Assembly (NCBI RefSeq): GCF_001486585.1 | Contig: NZ_LN909045.1 | Location: forward strand, 543,368 to 607,367 | DNA length: 64,000 nucleotides | Direction: 5' to 3' | Source: Paenibacillus senegalimassiliensis | Lineage (GTDB): Bacteria; Bacillota; Bacilli; Paenibacillales; Paenibacillaceae | In this document: piece after piece, positions 1-8,097 of the stretch | Layout of the letters: every line of letters begins with the position of its first letter | How positions within the stretch are numbered: position 1 is the first letter of the stretch | Notes under the pieces: generated by a model | What the model was told of the DNA's origin: nothing | Databases searched by the model: none | The model's input: only the letters and a program-made list of their open reading frames with translations | Made by a program: the position numbers and the translations under genes

Positions 1-241
1 GCACATTGCCGTGGACGGTACCAGCAATGATGACGTTGCGAGCGTGGATATTGGAATGCACGACACCTTTCTCGCCAACGGTAACATCACCTTCACAATC
101 GATATCACCGGTAATTTGCCCCTCAATACGCACGCCTGCATCCGAACGGATATTTCCTTCAAAGACGCTGCCTTCTCCAATTAATGTATCTGTGGTGTTC
201 GGGTCGAGCTTGACTACCTTGTTCTGATTCCTGAATTTCAC
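1..241 (-). CDS. Bactofilin (polymer-forming cytoskeletal protein), 3' end off window
   Basis: N-terminal about 80 residues of a bactofilin: after a short polar leader the sequence shows repeated beta-helix turns with the family phrases LIGEGSVFEGNI, VRIEGQITGDIDCEGDVTVGE and NVIIAGTVHGNV. Bactofilins polymerise without nucleotide into filaments that position cell-wall enzymes. The start is a GTG that overlaps the TGA of the upstream LytM peptidase gene (GTGA), with a GGAAAGGAAG ribosome site a few bases before it, so the two genes are translationally coupled. The bactofilin-M23 pairing is common and suggests the filament localises the peptidase. The C-terminus lies outside the window. Confidence 0.9.
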   Translation of the reverse strand, partial: MKFRNQNKVVKLDPNTTDTLIGEGSVFEGNIRSDAGVRIEGQITGDIDCEGDVTVGEKGVVHSNIHARNVIIAGTVHGNV

Positions 242-1260
242 GATTCATCTTCCTTTCCGGGTTTTCTCAAATAATCTGCGGGGTCTACCGTGCTTCCGTT
301 CTTCACTACTTCAATATGTAGGTGTGGTCCGGTACTGCGGCCCGTAGAGCCGAGCTTGCCTATGGTATCTCCTTGCTTGACGGTGTCCCCCGTCTTGATC
401 AAAATTTCACTTAAATGCATATAGTTTGTCTTCAGCCCCGACGGATGGGAGATCGTGATGTAGTTGCCCCGTGCGCTGGTATATCCGGATTCAACGACTT
501 TGCCATCGGCTGCCGCATACACCGGATCGCCCACCTTACCACCAATATCCATGCCAGCATGCATATTGGCTCGTCCGGTGAAGGGGTCCCGTCGCTTGCC
601 ATAATCCGAAGTTACCCGTACCGATTCGGTAGGCCACAGGGTAGGCAGGATGGTCATCATCCGTTTGTATTCTTCAATAGAGAGCTTCGTCTGCTTCAGC
701 CTGCTTTGCAGGTCAGGCATTTCTTCCAATGAAGTGGAGATACTTTGCTTGGTCTCCTGGACGAGGTTAGTCACATCTTCCTCAGTTAAAGGAATGGCTT
801 CACCACCTACACCTTCGGATTGCAGTGAGGTTGCATCCACTTCCTTCAGCGCAGCGGCTGTAGTACCTTGAGATGACTTGGAGTTACCATCTGTGATCGA
901 CTTGAGCTCAGCCTCCAATTGCTCTAACTCGCTCATCTTGGTTTCAATCGTTTTGGATTTCTCGGAGAGGTCCATTAGTTCCTTCAGCAGCCGATCAATC
1001 TCCTGCTCCTTGTTCACGACCGTAGTTCTGAATTGATCAGACGAGTCGGTGAGTTCGGCTTCCAGATGGCCAATACGGCTGGTCTGGTTGCGATTAGCAA
1101 TAAACAGGACCGTGAGCGAACTGACTAACACGGCGGCACTGAGCATAATCGCCAGCAAATAGGAGAAGCGAAATTGAAAGCGGAATACGGGATTCGTGCC
1201 CTCCGGTACGATCAGTAGTGTATACCGCCGATTTATATTCTTTTTAAATCTAAGCCTCAT
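238..1260 (-). CDS. Membrane-anchored M23/LytM family metallopeptidase
   Basis: 340 residues. One transmembrane helix (about 30-54) follows a basic cytoplasmic N-terminus; residues about 60-130 are a charged coiled coil; the C-terminal LytM domain carries the zinc ligands H234 and D238 (HAGMD) and the HLH motif at 313-315. The family cleaves peptidoglycan cross-bridges; the coiled coil usually regulates or links to partners. It is directly upstream of and overlaps the bactofilin gene, so both probably act in local wall remodelling. All zinc ligands are present, so an active enzyme is likely rather than an EnvC-type activator. Confidence 0.92.
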   Translation of the reverse strand: MRLRFKKNINRRYTLLIVPEGTNPVFRFQFRFSYLLAIMLSAAVLVSSLTVLFIANRNQTSRIGHLEAELTDSSDQFRTTVVNKEQEIDRLLKELMDLSEKSKTIETKMSELEQLEAELKSITDGNSKSSQGTTAAALKEVDATSLQSEGVGGEAIPLTEEDVTNLVQETKQSISTSLEEMPDLQSRLKQTKLSIEEYKRMMTILPTLWPTESVRVTSDYGKRRDPFTGRANMHAGMDIGGKVGDPVYAAADGKVVESGYTSARGNYITISHPSGLKTNYMHLSEILIKTGDTVKQGDTIGKLGSTGRSTGPHLHIEVVKNGSTVDPADYLRKPGKEDES

Positions 1261-1297
1261 GTCTTCCTCCTGATATCTTAAGTTGATTTTAGTGCGA

Positions 1298-1465
1298 GTT
1301 CAAAAAGTCGAGTTTTCAGGACCAAGAAGGTTGGATGAAGCCAGGGACTGAGTAGCGGAGCGTAGACAGATCTACGTGAGCAACGGAAGGCCCGGCTGAA
1401 TTCAAGATTCGATGTCGAACTCACTTCTTGAATCAACTCCGTCCTGGGAAGACGAATTTTTGAAC
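1298..1465 (-). repeat. MITE-like interspersed repeat, copy 1
   Basis: 168-bp unit bounded by 13-bp terminal inverted repeats (GTTCAAAAAGTCG and, reversed, GTTCAAAAATTCG; one mismatch). Read on the minus strand it matches the plus strand of the repeat at 3207-3372 over most of its length, for example the shared TTCGACATCGAATCTTGAAT and CTTCATCCAACCTTCTTGGT. The right-hand end is also matched by a fragment at 54909-54941. No convincing protein is encoded. It occupies most of the 398-bp gap between the M23 and ParM-like genes; the remainder (1466-1658) holds AT-rich upstream sequence for the ParM-like gene. Confidence 0.85.
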
Positions 1466-1658
1466 AACCTTTTGTTAGTAGGACTAAGGTCATTGATTGC
1501 AACTTGCCAATACAACTATTTCGGCAAAATACTCAAAATTCCTCTTGAATTAAAAAAAATTGTTCGTTTTTTCACTTTTAAAGCAGGAATTTGTCGAAGG
1601 GAAGCGAAATGAAAAGGAAGTTGGAGAGTGTTTTCTTTCCTATCGTAAGGAGGTTATT

Positions 1659-2753
1659 ATGATCAGAATTGCCGGTATTGACGTTGGTAACGACAGCGTT
1701 AAGGTAGTCGTCGACGGTTCACAACGACCGATCATTATTCCGAGTATCGTTTCTCCCGGATATGATAGACATGTGCTGCAAGAAGAGGATTCCCCACTGA
1801 AAGCATTGGATGTGAGGGTCTATAGTCCCAAGCTCAAGAAGAACAATCAGCGGTATTTCGTAGGTATGCTCGCGATGGAGGATCAGGACAATTCCGAACT
1901 CGAAGAGACAGACAACAAGGCCACTAGCGATCAATCGCTTGTCGTGGCTTTGACGGCGTTAGCTTATGCGGCCCTTTCCGGACAAGCATATCAGCCGGCG
2001 GGAACCGGGGTGGAAGAGGTAGAGTACATCATCGGTACAGGATTGCCGGTACGTACCTATGTAGCTTTTCACCAAGCTTTTGAAGAACGTTTGACCGGAG
2101 AGCATGAGGTGACGTTCCTGTCTACGCCGGAGCTGCGGGGACGGACGGTGCGTATTGCCATTCGCCGTACTATCGTGTCGGTGGAAGGAGCGGCTGCGTT
2201 GTTCCATCTGGCTACCAATGATACGCTGCAGGTTCGAAATGAAGAATTACATAACGGCTGCATCGGCATTTGTGAGATTGGTGCATTAACCACAGACTTT
2301 CCAGTGGTGAAACGAATGAATATCGACAATCAGTTCAGCACGGGCGAGCAATTTGGCCTTGCCACCTATTTGGACTCAATTATCCGTGATGTGGAGGACC
2401 AGTTCGGCTACCGCTTTCCAAGTCGGACGAAGCTGATTGGCAGAATTCGCAACCGTGAGTTCGTGATTCAGCGGGTAGGTGAGGGACAAGCTGATATTCG
2501 TCCAATCGTGGACATGTATTTTGGCCGGGCTGCACAGAAGCTGGTTGATTTGATTCGTAAGCGGTGGAAGAAGTATCCCGACATTGAGTGCTTCTATGTG
2601 CTTGGGGGCGGGGCATCTGCCTTGAAGACCTATTTGATCGAGGCTTCCGGACAAATGCGGTTGCGCTTTGAAGAGAACAGCGAGGTTCTGAACGTGTACG
2701 GCTATCTTAAGCTGGCCAAGAATAAAGCCGGTCAATCATCCAATCCGGCATAA
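1659..2753 (+). CDS. ParM/StbA-family actin-like ATPase
   Basis: 364 residues from the ATG preceded by AAGGAGG at 1648-1653; an in-frame upstream extension is possible but lacks a ribosome site. The N-terminus AGIDVGNDSVKVVVDG is the phosphate-1 loop of the actin/Hsp70 fold, CEIGALTTDFPVV is the phosphate-2 region and FYVLGGGASAL the adenosine loop. ParM-like proteins form ATP-dependent filaments; plasmid versions segregate DNA, while chromosomal Bacillales copies like this have no known partner. No parR-like gene or parC iterons are visible next to it. The gene is monocistronic, closed by the terminator at 2774, and lies between two inverted repeat copies. Confidence 0.85.
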   Translation: MIRIAGIDVGNDSVKVVVDGSQRPIIIPSIVSPGYDRHVLQEEDSPLKALDVRVYSPKLKKNNQRYFVGMLAMEDQDNSELEETDNKATSDQSLVVALTALAYAALSGQAYQPAGTGVEEVEYIIGTGLPVRTYVAFHQAFEERLTGEHEVTFLSTPELRGRTVRIAIRRTIVSVEGAAALFHLATNDTLQVRNEELHNGCIGICEIGALTTDFPVVKRMNIDNQFSTGEQFGLATYLDSIIRDVEDQFGYRFPSRTKLIGRIRNREFVIQRVGEGQADIRPIVDMYFGRAAQKLVDLIRKRWKKYPDIECFYVLGGGASALKTYLIEASGQMRLRFEENSEVLNVYGYLKLAKNKAGQSSNPA

Positions 2754-2773
2754 GATGAATGAATTGAATTTAT

Positions 2774-2801
2774 CCGGCAGTGGGTTCACTGCCGGGTTTT
2801 T
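2774..2801 (+). terminator. Intrinsic terminator after the ParM-like gene
   Basis: Seven-bp stem CCGGCAG / CTGCCGG with an 8-base loop followed by GTTTTT, 20 bases after the stop codon. Confidence 0.85.
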
Positions 2802-2826
2802 GTACCATCACAGCGAGAAGCCTGAT

Positions 2827-3165
2827 TCACTCGGGTGAGGAACCGGAGATGATTTCTCCATCCCAATTCAGCATGCCGCCAAGATAGTTGTGAACATTTG
2901 GAAAGCCGAGAGCCTGGAGATAACGTGCGACCTCAAAGCTGCGGGCACCACTACGACATACAAACACATACTCTTGGTTCTTGTCGAACTCATCGATCCG
3001 GTCCGGAATCTCGCCCATCGGAATCAACGGGACGCCGGGAATATGGGCAACTTGATACTCATGGGGCTCACGAACGTCAATGACCACCGTGGCATTTGGG
3101 CTTTGCAGCAGGTTATGCAATTCGGTAGTGTCAATATGGGAGATGCCTTCGATCATTTGGGGCAT
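2827..3165 (-). CDS. Single-domain rhodanese-like sulfurtransferase
   Basis: 112 residues, one rhodanese domain. Visible are VIDVREPHEYQVAHIPG (CH2A motif region), the active-site loop CRSGARS with catalytic C70, and the closing YLGGMLNWDGE motif. Such proteins move sulfane sulfur from thiosulfate or persulfides through a cysteine persulfide, in the cytoplasm. Length is normal for the stand-alone family. It is a lone gene facing the ParM-like gene, and its upstream side is occupied by a repeat copy. The physiological acceptor cannot be told from the sequence. Confidence 0.92.
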   Translation of the reverse strand: MPQMIEGISHIDTTELHNLLQSPNATVVIDVREPHEYQVAHIPGVPLIPMGEIPDRIDEFDKNQEYVFVCRSGARSFEVARYLQALGFPNVHNYLGGMLNWDGEIISGSSPE

Positions 3166-3206
3166 AATAATTCCTCATTTCTTTAAATATCTCATTTTAG
3201 AGGTTC

Positions 3207-3372
3207 TTCAAAAAGGCATCTTTTGATCACGAAGCGGCTCAGGGAGCAAATTCGACATCGAATCTTGAATTCACCCGGACCTTGCGATGCTCACGTACCC
3301 ACTACGTACGCTCCGCTTCTCAGTTCCTAGCTTCATCCAACCTTCTTGGTGCTGAAAATCTGGCTTTTTGAA
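3207..3372 (+). repeat. MITE-like interspersed repeat, copy 2
   Basis: About 166 bp, reverse orientation to the copy at 1298-1465 and similar through most of its length. Ends are inverted (TTCAAAAAG ... CTTTTTGAA). A direct repeat AATATCTCATTTT lies on both sides (3186-3198 and 3371-3383), resembling a target duplication although the right copy overlaps the end of the inverted repeat. The unit fills most of the 329-bp gap between the rhodanese gene and the following membrane-protein gene; no coding capacity seen. Confidence 0.85.
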
Positions 3373-3494
3373 TATCTCATTTTTAATCTATTTTAGCTGA
3401 CATCAAATCCTTCTTTCAACTTAATATAAATAGTAAGCGGGATTTTTTTTGGAAATACTGGTGAAAAAAATCACAATTAATGGAGAGTGGGACG

Positions 3495-3962
3495 ATGACA
3501 AAGGGTACTTCAAAGATGCCGTTTGCGATTAAACTGTTGGTTGCTTTACAGGCTTTGTTGGGTGTGGGAGCTGTATTTGGAGGAGGCGCTCTGATGGTGG
3601 ACCCCACGGGCGCGAGCATTGGGATGCCATCGGATATAATGAAGATTCCGCTGTTTTCCAGTTACTTTATTCCAGGAATGATTCTCTTATTGGTCTTTGG
3701 TGTTGTTCCTTTGCTCGTAACCTCTGCCCTGATCAAGAAATGGGAATGGAGCTGGGGAAATAAGCTGAATGTTTTCAAGGAGCTTCATTGGTCGTGGGCA
3801 TTTTCCTTATACATTGGCTTTGCTCTCATTATATGGATCTCGGTGCAAATTTATATCTTGAGCAGCTCATCGCCGGTACATTTGCTTTATACCGCTTGGG
3901 GCCTGGCCATTCAAGTGCTGACAATTCTGCCTTCGGTTAGTCGCTACTACACGAAGCCATAG
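3495..3962 (+). CDS. Hypothetical four-helix membrane protein
   Basis: 155 residues starting at the ATG preceded by GGAGAGTGGG (an ATG five codons upstream lacks a site). Four hydrophobic segments are visible, roughly residues 10-35, 54-76, 93-115 and 122-145, with a charged KKWEWSWGNK loop in the middle. No family motif was recognised; the pattern fits small uncharacterised integral membrane proteins of Paenibacillus. It is monocistronic, with no partner gene to suggest a role. Confidence 0.7.
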   Translation: MTKGTSKMPFAIKLLVALQALLGVGAVFGGGALMVDPTGASIGMPSDIMKIPLFSSYFIPGMILLLVFGVVPLLVTSALIKKWEWSWGNKLNVFKELHWSWAFSLYIGFALIIWISVQIYILSSSSPVHLLYTAWGLAIQVLTILPSVSRYYTKP

Positions 3963-3985
3963 TGGTGTAGTCCGATTTGTCAAGT

Positions 3986-4233
3986 TGTGGACAAAATTAT
4001 CCACAACTTGTTGACTATCTTTATGAAAGCAGTGTGAAAGCTTACGTACCAACCTATTGAGCAACACCTGAAAAAAACAAGCTTTTTTTGCTGAAAACTG
4101 TGGATAATGTGTATAACTTGGTGGATAAGGTTACATTTTGACGAAAAACGACGTTATTCCTAAGAAAAACCGGCCTGAGAGGCCGGTTTTTGCTTGCTAG
4201 TTATCTGAAGAATGTGGATAAGCTTGTGTATAA
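3986..4233. promoter_or_regulatory. DnaA-box cluster between convergent genes
   Basis: Within 248 bp there are five exact matches to the bacterial DnaA box TTATNCACA: 3997-4005 (plus), 4099-4107, 4108-4116, 4213-4221 and 4225-4233 (minus), as adjacent TCC/TAC pairs, plus one-mismatch sites at 3986-3994 and 4120-4128. The flanking genes both end here, so this is not a promoter region. No dnaA, dnaN or recF is nearby, so it is unlikely to be oriC; a DnaA-titrating or DnaA-reactivating cluster like those outside oriC in Bacillus is more likely. The 317-bp gap holds only this and a terminator. Confidence 0.75.
4166..4192. terminator. Bidirectional intrinsic terminator
   Basis: Stem ACCGGCC / GGCCGGT with A-run on the left (AAAA) and T-run on the right (TTTTT); can serve the membrane-protein gene on the plus strand and the ABC-F gene on the minus strand. 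It lies between the two groups of DnaA boxes. Confidence 0.85.
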
Positions 4234-4279
4234 TACGGGAAATTGTTTGGGCAATGTAAAAAATATTTTTTGTGAATAT

Positions 4280-6244
4280 TTAACCTTCGGCGAGCGTTTC
4301 CCATTCTTCATAAGCCGTTGACAATTCTGTTTTATGGCGATCAATGACTGTTTGACGCTCCTGTATGGCCGCGTAATCCTGATATACCTCTGGAAGCGTC
4401 AGTTCATGCTCCAAGGCTGTAATGCTATCCTCCAGTTCGGCAATCAAGGTTTCCAGTTGCTCCACACGGCGTTGTCGGTTCCGTTCCTCTCGCTTGGCTT
4501 GTTTGTCGGCTTCATAGGAGGCGGCTCCCGTCTTGTCATTCGTGGTAATAGTGGACTCGATATGGCTTGCCCGGCCCGTTCCTCCGACTAGCTTCATCGC
4601 CGCCTGTTCGGCAGCTAATTCGGCAAGTTCCTGCTTTTTCGCTAAATAATCGTCATAATTACCCAGGAAATGTTCTGCACCGTCAGGATGCAACTCTACA
4701 ATTCGTTCCGACATCTTGTTCAGGAAATAACGGTCATGGGAAATGAACAGTAGTGTTCCATCGTATTCCATCAAGGCGGATTCCAGCATTTCCTTGCTGA
4801 ACAGGTCCAAATGGTTGGTAGGCTCGTCAAGGATCAGGACATTGGCCTTTTGAAGCATGAGCTTGGCCAGAGCAACACGGGCTTTCTCCCCGCCACTTAA
4901 GGCGGTTACCTTCTTCAGAACGTCATCTCCGCTAAAGAGGAAATTGCCCAGAACGCTGCGAATTCTCGCTTCTTCCATGTGAGGAAATGCACCCCATACC
5001 TCCTCCAATACCGTGTTGGCCAAATTCAGATGAGTTTGCTCCTGATCATAATAGCCGATCTTTACTTTGGCCCCCCAATGGATGGTTCCATGGGTTGGCT
5101 GCAAGTCGCCGGTTAGCATCTTAAGCAACGTTGATTTGCCAATCCCGTTAGGACCGATCAAGGCTACAGTCTCGCCACGCCGGAGTTCAAAGCCGACATG
5201 CTGGAACAAAGGATTTGGTTTATCAGCAAAGTTGTAGGCAAGTTCGCTTACCTGTAAGACTTCCTTGCCACTCATTACTTCGGCTTCAAAGGTGAAGTTA
5301 GCCCGTTTCAAATCGCCAGGCGGACGGTCCATCACATCCATTTTCTCTAGAGCTTTGCGGCGGCTTTGCGCACGTTTGGTCGTTGAAGCCCGTACGATAT
5401 TTTTCTGAATAAAAGCTTCCATCCGGGCAATTTCATCCTGCTGCTTCTCGAATTGCTTCATCTGACTTTCGTACTCTGCAGCTTTGAGATCTACGAAGCG
5501 GCTGTAGTTGCCTGTGTAACGACGGGACTGATGCCGTTCAATCTCCACGATAGCCGTCACGAGACGGTCGAGAAAATAACGGTCATGGGATACGACCAGG
5601 AGCGCGCCGGAATAATTGCGCAAATAATCCTCTAGCCAGGTCAGAGTTTCGATGTCCAGATGGTTCGTCGGTTCATCGAGCATAAGCAAATCGGGAGCTT
5701 GCAGCAAAATGCGGGCCAGAGCCAGCCGGGTTTTTTGCCCACCGCTCAGAGTAGATACAATGGTGTCAGGCGGGAACTGGCCAAATCCCATACCATGTAG
5801 CACCATTCGGATACGGGTCTCAACCTCGTAGCCACCATGATCCTTGAACCAGTCGGATTTCACGGCATAGCGATCAAGCAGGTCCTGGTGAGCCTTCTCG
5901 TCCTGAGCCAGCACCGGGTCAGCGATCTGTTCCTCCATTCGGCGCAGTTCACGTTCCGTCTCGATCAGCGGAGCAAAGACATGAAGCATTTCCTCCCAGA
6001 TGGTGCGATCGGATTGCAGGCCACTATTTTGTGCGAGATATCCAATGGTTGTTTCCTTAGATTTGAAAATTTGTCCGCTATCATATGAAATCTCTCCCGC
6101 CAAAATTTGCAGAAAAGTAGATTTGCCCGCGCCATTCACGCCGACTAATCCGATGCGGTCCCGTTCCAGCACCTGCATATCAATCCCCTGTAGCACAGGG
6201 GTGATGCCATATAGTTTGGTAATATTCGAAGCTTGAAGCAACAT
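4280..6244 (-). CDS. ydiF: ABC-F family ribosome-associated ATPase (YdiF-like)
   Basis: 654 residues from the ATG at 6244, 12 bases after GGAGG; a longer upstream frame has no ribosome site. Two ABC domains without membrane segments: Walker A GVNGAGKST and GPNGIGKST, signatures LSGGQKTR and LSGGEKAR, each followed by a LDEPTNHLD Walker B. Between them is the P-site tRNA-interaction linker (charged helices), and the C-terminus (about 575-654) is a coiled coil as in Uup/YdiF. ABC-F proteins act on stalled ribosomes. Position next to tatA-tatC-groESL matches B. subtilis ydiF, which supports the orthology. It diverges from the folate-ligase gene. Confidence 0.92.
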   Translation of the reverse strand: MLLQASNITKLYGITPVLQGIDMQVLERDRIGLVGVNGAGKSTFLQILAGEISYDSGQIFKSKETTIGYLAQNSGLQSDRTIWEEMLHVFAPLIETERELRRMEEQIADPVLAQDEKAHQDLLDRYAVKSDWFKDHGGYEVETRIRMVLHGMGFGQFPPDTIVSTLSGGQKTRLALARILLQAPDLLMLDEPTNHLDIETLTWLEDYLRNYSGALLVVSHDRYFLDRLVTAIVEIERHQSRRYTGNYSRFVDLKAAEYESQMKQFEKQQDEIARMEAFIQKNIVRASTTKRAQSRRKALEKMDVMDRPPGDLKRANFTFEAEVMSGKEVLQVSELAYNFADKPNPLFQHVGFELRRGETVALIGPNGIGKSTLLKMLTGDLQPTHGTIHWGAKVKIGYYDQEQTHLNLANTVLEEVWGAFPHMEEARIRSVLGNFLFSGDDVLKKVTALSGGEKARVALAKLMLQKANVLILDEPTNHLDLFSKEMLESALMEYDGTLLFISHDRYFLNKMSERIVELHPDGAEHFLGNYDDYLAKKQELAELAAEQAAMKLVGGTGRASHIESTITTNDKTGAASYEADKQAKREERNRQRRVEQLETLIAELEDSITALEHELTLPEVYQDYAAIQERQTVIDRHKTELSTAYEEWETLAEG

Positions 6245-6436
6245 AACGGATTCGATCCTCCAAAATAATTTGCAGTATTTGTATTCAGTGTACATGAAAC
6301 CAACGTGAAATGCACCGTTCATTCCTTGAGTGACGGCGCTTTGCAAAGCAATCATGTTAGTTTTCATTTTTACATAACAATGATACACTAGGAGAAGATC
6401 AGCCGGATATAGAAGGATGGAAGGGATAGAAGACGG

Positions 6437-7060
6437 ATGGAACTTGCCGATGCCAAAAAAGAGCTGCGTCAGCGGATGCTGAAGCTTCGTGCCCAAATTC
6501 CTGATGATGTCCGAAGAGAGCAGTCGGCCGAGGCTGCCCGTCATGCCGAGCAGGCATTGCTGGAGCCATTACGACAGCGTCGGGGCGGCTCACTGAAGGT
6601 AAGTTGCTATGTCTCGTTTGGGGACGAGCCCCATACAAGACCGCTGATTGAGAGTTGCTTAAGCCGGGGAGATCAGGTGCTTGTGCCCAAAATCGGTGCG
6701 GAGCGCCACCTTTCATTGCATGAACTATCCGCAGAGGCAGATCTTGTTCCAGGAACGTGGGGAATTATGGAGCCTGCAAAGCATACTGCCATTTGGCCGG
6801 AATCCCGTTATAAGGAAATCGATGTCATGATTATTCCTGGCCTTGCCTTTGACTTGAACGGGGGACGCATTGGATTCGGTGGAGGGTATTACGATCGTCT
6901 GATTGATCGGATGATGTCCGGGCATGACGGGAACACGCATGTTATTCTGGGTGCCCTGGCGCTTAAGGACTTGATTATACCGGAGGAGATTCCTATGGAG
7001 GCCCATGACTTCAGGCTGGCCGTATTGTTTGGCCCTGATGGTCCTATATATATGAACTGA
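6437..7060 (+). CDS. yqgN: 5-formyltetrahydrofolate cyclo-ligase
   Basis: 207 residues. N-terminal KKELRQRMLKLRAQIP is the ATP/folate-binding start of the family and the C-terminal half has the diagnostic GGRIGFGGGYYDRLI loop. The enzyme uses ATP to turn 5-formyl-THF into 5,10-methenyl-THF in the cytoplasm, recovering folate trapped in the formyl form. GGAAGG precedes the ATG. The gene diverges from the ABC-F gene across 192 bp that must hold both promoters. Length and motifs are complete. Confidence 0.93.
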   Translation: MELADAKKELRQRMLKLRAQIPDDVRREQSAEAARHAEQALLEPLRQRRGGSLKVSCYVSFGDEPHTRPLIESCLSRGDQVLVPKIGAERHLSLHELSAEADLVPGTWGIMEPAKHTAIWPESRYKEIDVMIIPGLAFDLNGGRIGFGGGYYDRLIDRMMSGHDGNTHVILGALALKDLIIPEEIPMEAHDFRLAVLFGPDGPIYMN

Positions 7061-7185
7061 GATTTACGGCGTTAGCCATTATTTTGTTACATAGATGATT
7101 CAGGTTTTTAAGATAGGCCAGCAACATCCTGGTATTACCGTTTGACTGCAATTGGAGTTCCTAATTGGATGAGGAGGGTGACTTC

Positions 7186-7671
7186 ATGGTTTGGAAAACA
7201 GCGATCCTGACAGCTAGCGATAAAGGGGCCAGGGGAGAACGCGAGGATACAAGTGCCCAGGTAATTCGCGAGCTGGTCGAGGAAGAGTTGGGCGGGGAGA
7301 TTGTGGAATATCGCATTGTTCCTGACGAGCCTGATGAGATTATTGCCGCACTAATTGAAATGACGGATTATTTCCATGCGGATCTGGTGCTAACCACCGG
7401 AGGGACGGAACTGGCGATTCGAGATGTTACGCCGGAGGCCACCCGCCGGGTAATTGAGCGTGAGGTACCGGGAATGGCGGAAGCGATGCGCTACAGTGCC
7501 ATGCAGAAGAATCCGGCGGCCATGCTGTTCCGTGGAATTGTAGGTATACGCGGGCGTACGCTGATCGTCAATTTGCCAGGAACACCTAAGGGTGTGCACG
7601 AGAATTTGGCTGCAATCATGGGGCAACTTCCGGAAGCGCTACTGATGGTAACCGGACAATTCCGTTTGTGA
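7186..7671 (+). CDS. Molybdopterin adenylyltransferase-like protein (MoaB/MogA)
   Basis: 161 residues from the ATG after GAGGAGGGTG; an earlier in-frame ATG at 7165 overlaps the ribosome site. Recognised by AILTASDKGARGEREDTS at the N-terminus, LVLTTGGTELAIRDVTPEA (the TTGGTG-like nucleotide loop) and the closing NLPGTPKGVHENL. The family adenylates molybdopterin for molybdenum insertion. No other cofactor gene is near; in B. subtilis moaC occupies about the same place between ydiF and tat, so the location is conserved although the exact gene differs. Confidence 0.88.
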   Translation: MVWKTAILTASDKGARGEREDTSAQVIRELVEEELGGEIVEYRIVPDEPDEIIAALIEMTDYFHADLVLTTGGTELAIRDVTPEATRRVIEREVPGMAEAMRYSAMQKNPAAMLFRGIVGIRGRTLIVNLPGTPKGVHENLAAIMGQLPEALLMVTGQFRL

Positions 7672-7790
7672 TTGAACAATTTGGTTTTATTCTGTAACTG
7701 TGACATTTGTTATGGTATGATGTGGGCGATGATAGAAATGAGAATGGAATCGCCCATAGAAATACAAGCATAACGAAAGGGGAATAAACC

Positions 7791-8003
7791 ATGGGTGCAG
7801 GCGGATTTTTGCTTATCGTTATCGCAGCGTTGTTATTGTTTGGCCCTAATAAGCTGCCGGAACTTGGGCGAGCTGTAGGCCGGACCTTCCGGGAGTTCAA
7901 GGAAGCGACCCGGGATATCATTGAGGATGAACCGGAGGCAAAGCAGGCAACCGTGGTGCCTCGATCGGAGAGCCCAAAGACAGAGGAACGTCTGCCAGAG
8001 TAG
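7791..8003 (+). CDS. tatA: Sec-independent translocase subunit TatA
   Basis: 70 residues: one short membrane helix (about 4-20), the FGPNKLPELGRAVGRTFREFKEA hinge and amphipathic helix written here only in part, and an acidic/polar tail. TatA forms the pore that carries folded twin-arginine proteins. Start follows AAAGGGGAA. tatC is next with a 94-bp gap, so the two make one operon; there is no tatB, as usual in Firmicutes. The evidence phrase FGPNKLPELG is diagnostic. Confidence 0.95.
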   Translation: MGAGGFLLIVIAALLLFGPNKLPELGRAVGRTFREFKEATRDIIEDEPEAKQATVVPRSESPKTEERLPE

Positions 8004-8097
8004 CGTGGTGGATATTTAATATGCCAGATATGAATCCCTTCCAGATGGAGGGATTTTGTTTAGGTGCGTACATTCCAAGGGAAGAGGGGACCCAAGC

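Noticed and set aside
1278..1502. Minus-strand frame of 74 codons over the repeat
   Set aside because: Coincides with repeat copy 1 and is not conserved in copy 2 in frame; no ribosome site.
3997..4005. Idea that this gap is the chromosomal origin
   Set aside because: No dnaA, dnaN or AT-rich unwinding element next to it, and the flanking genes do not belong to an oriC neighbourhood; kept as an extra-oriC DnaA-box cluster.
6399..6716. 105-codon minus-strand frame opposite the folate-ligase gene
   Set aside because: Shadow of the 6437 gene; no start signal and low-complexity Ala/Pro content.
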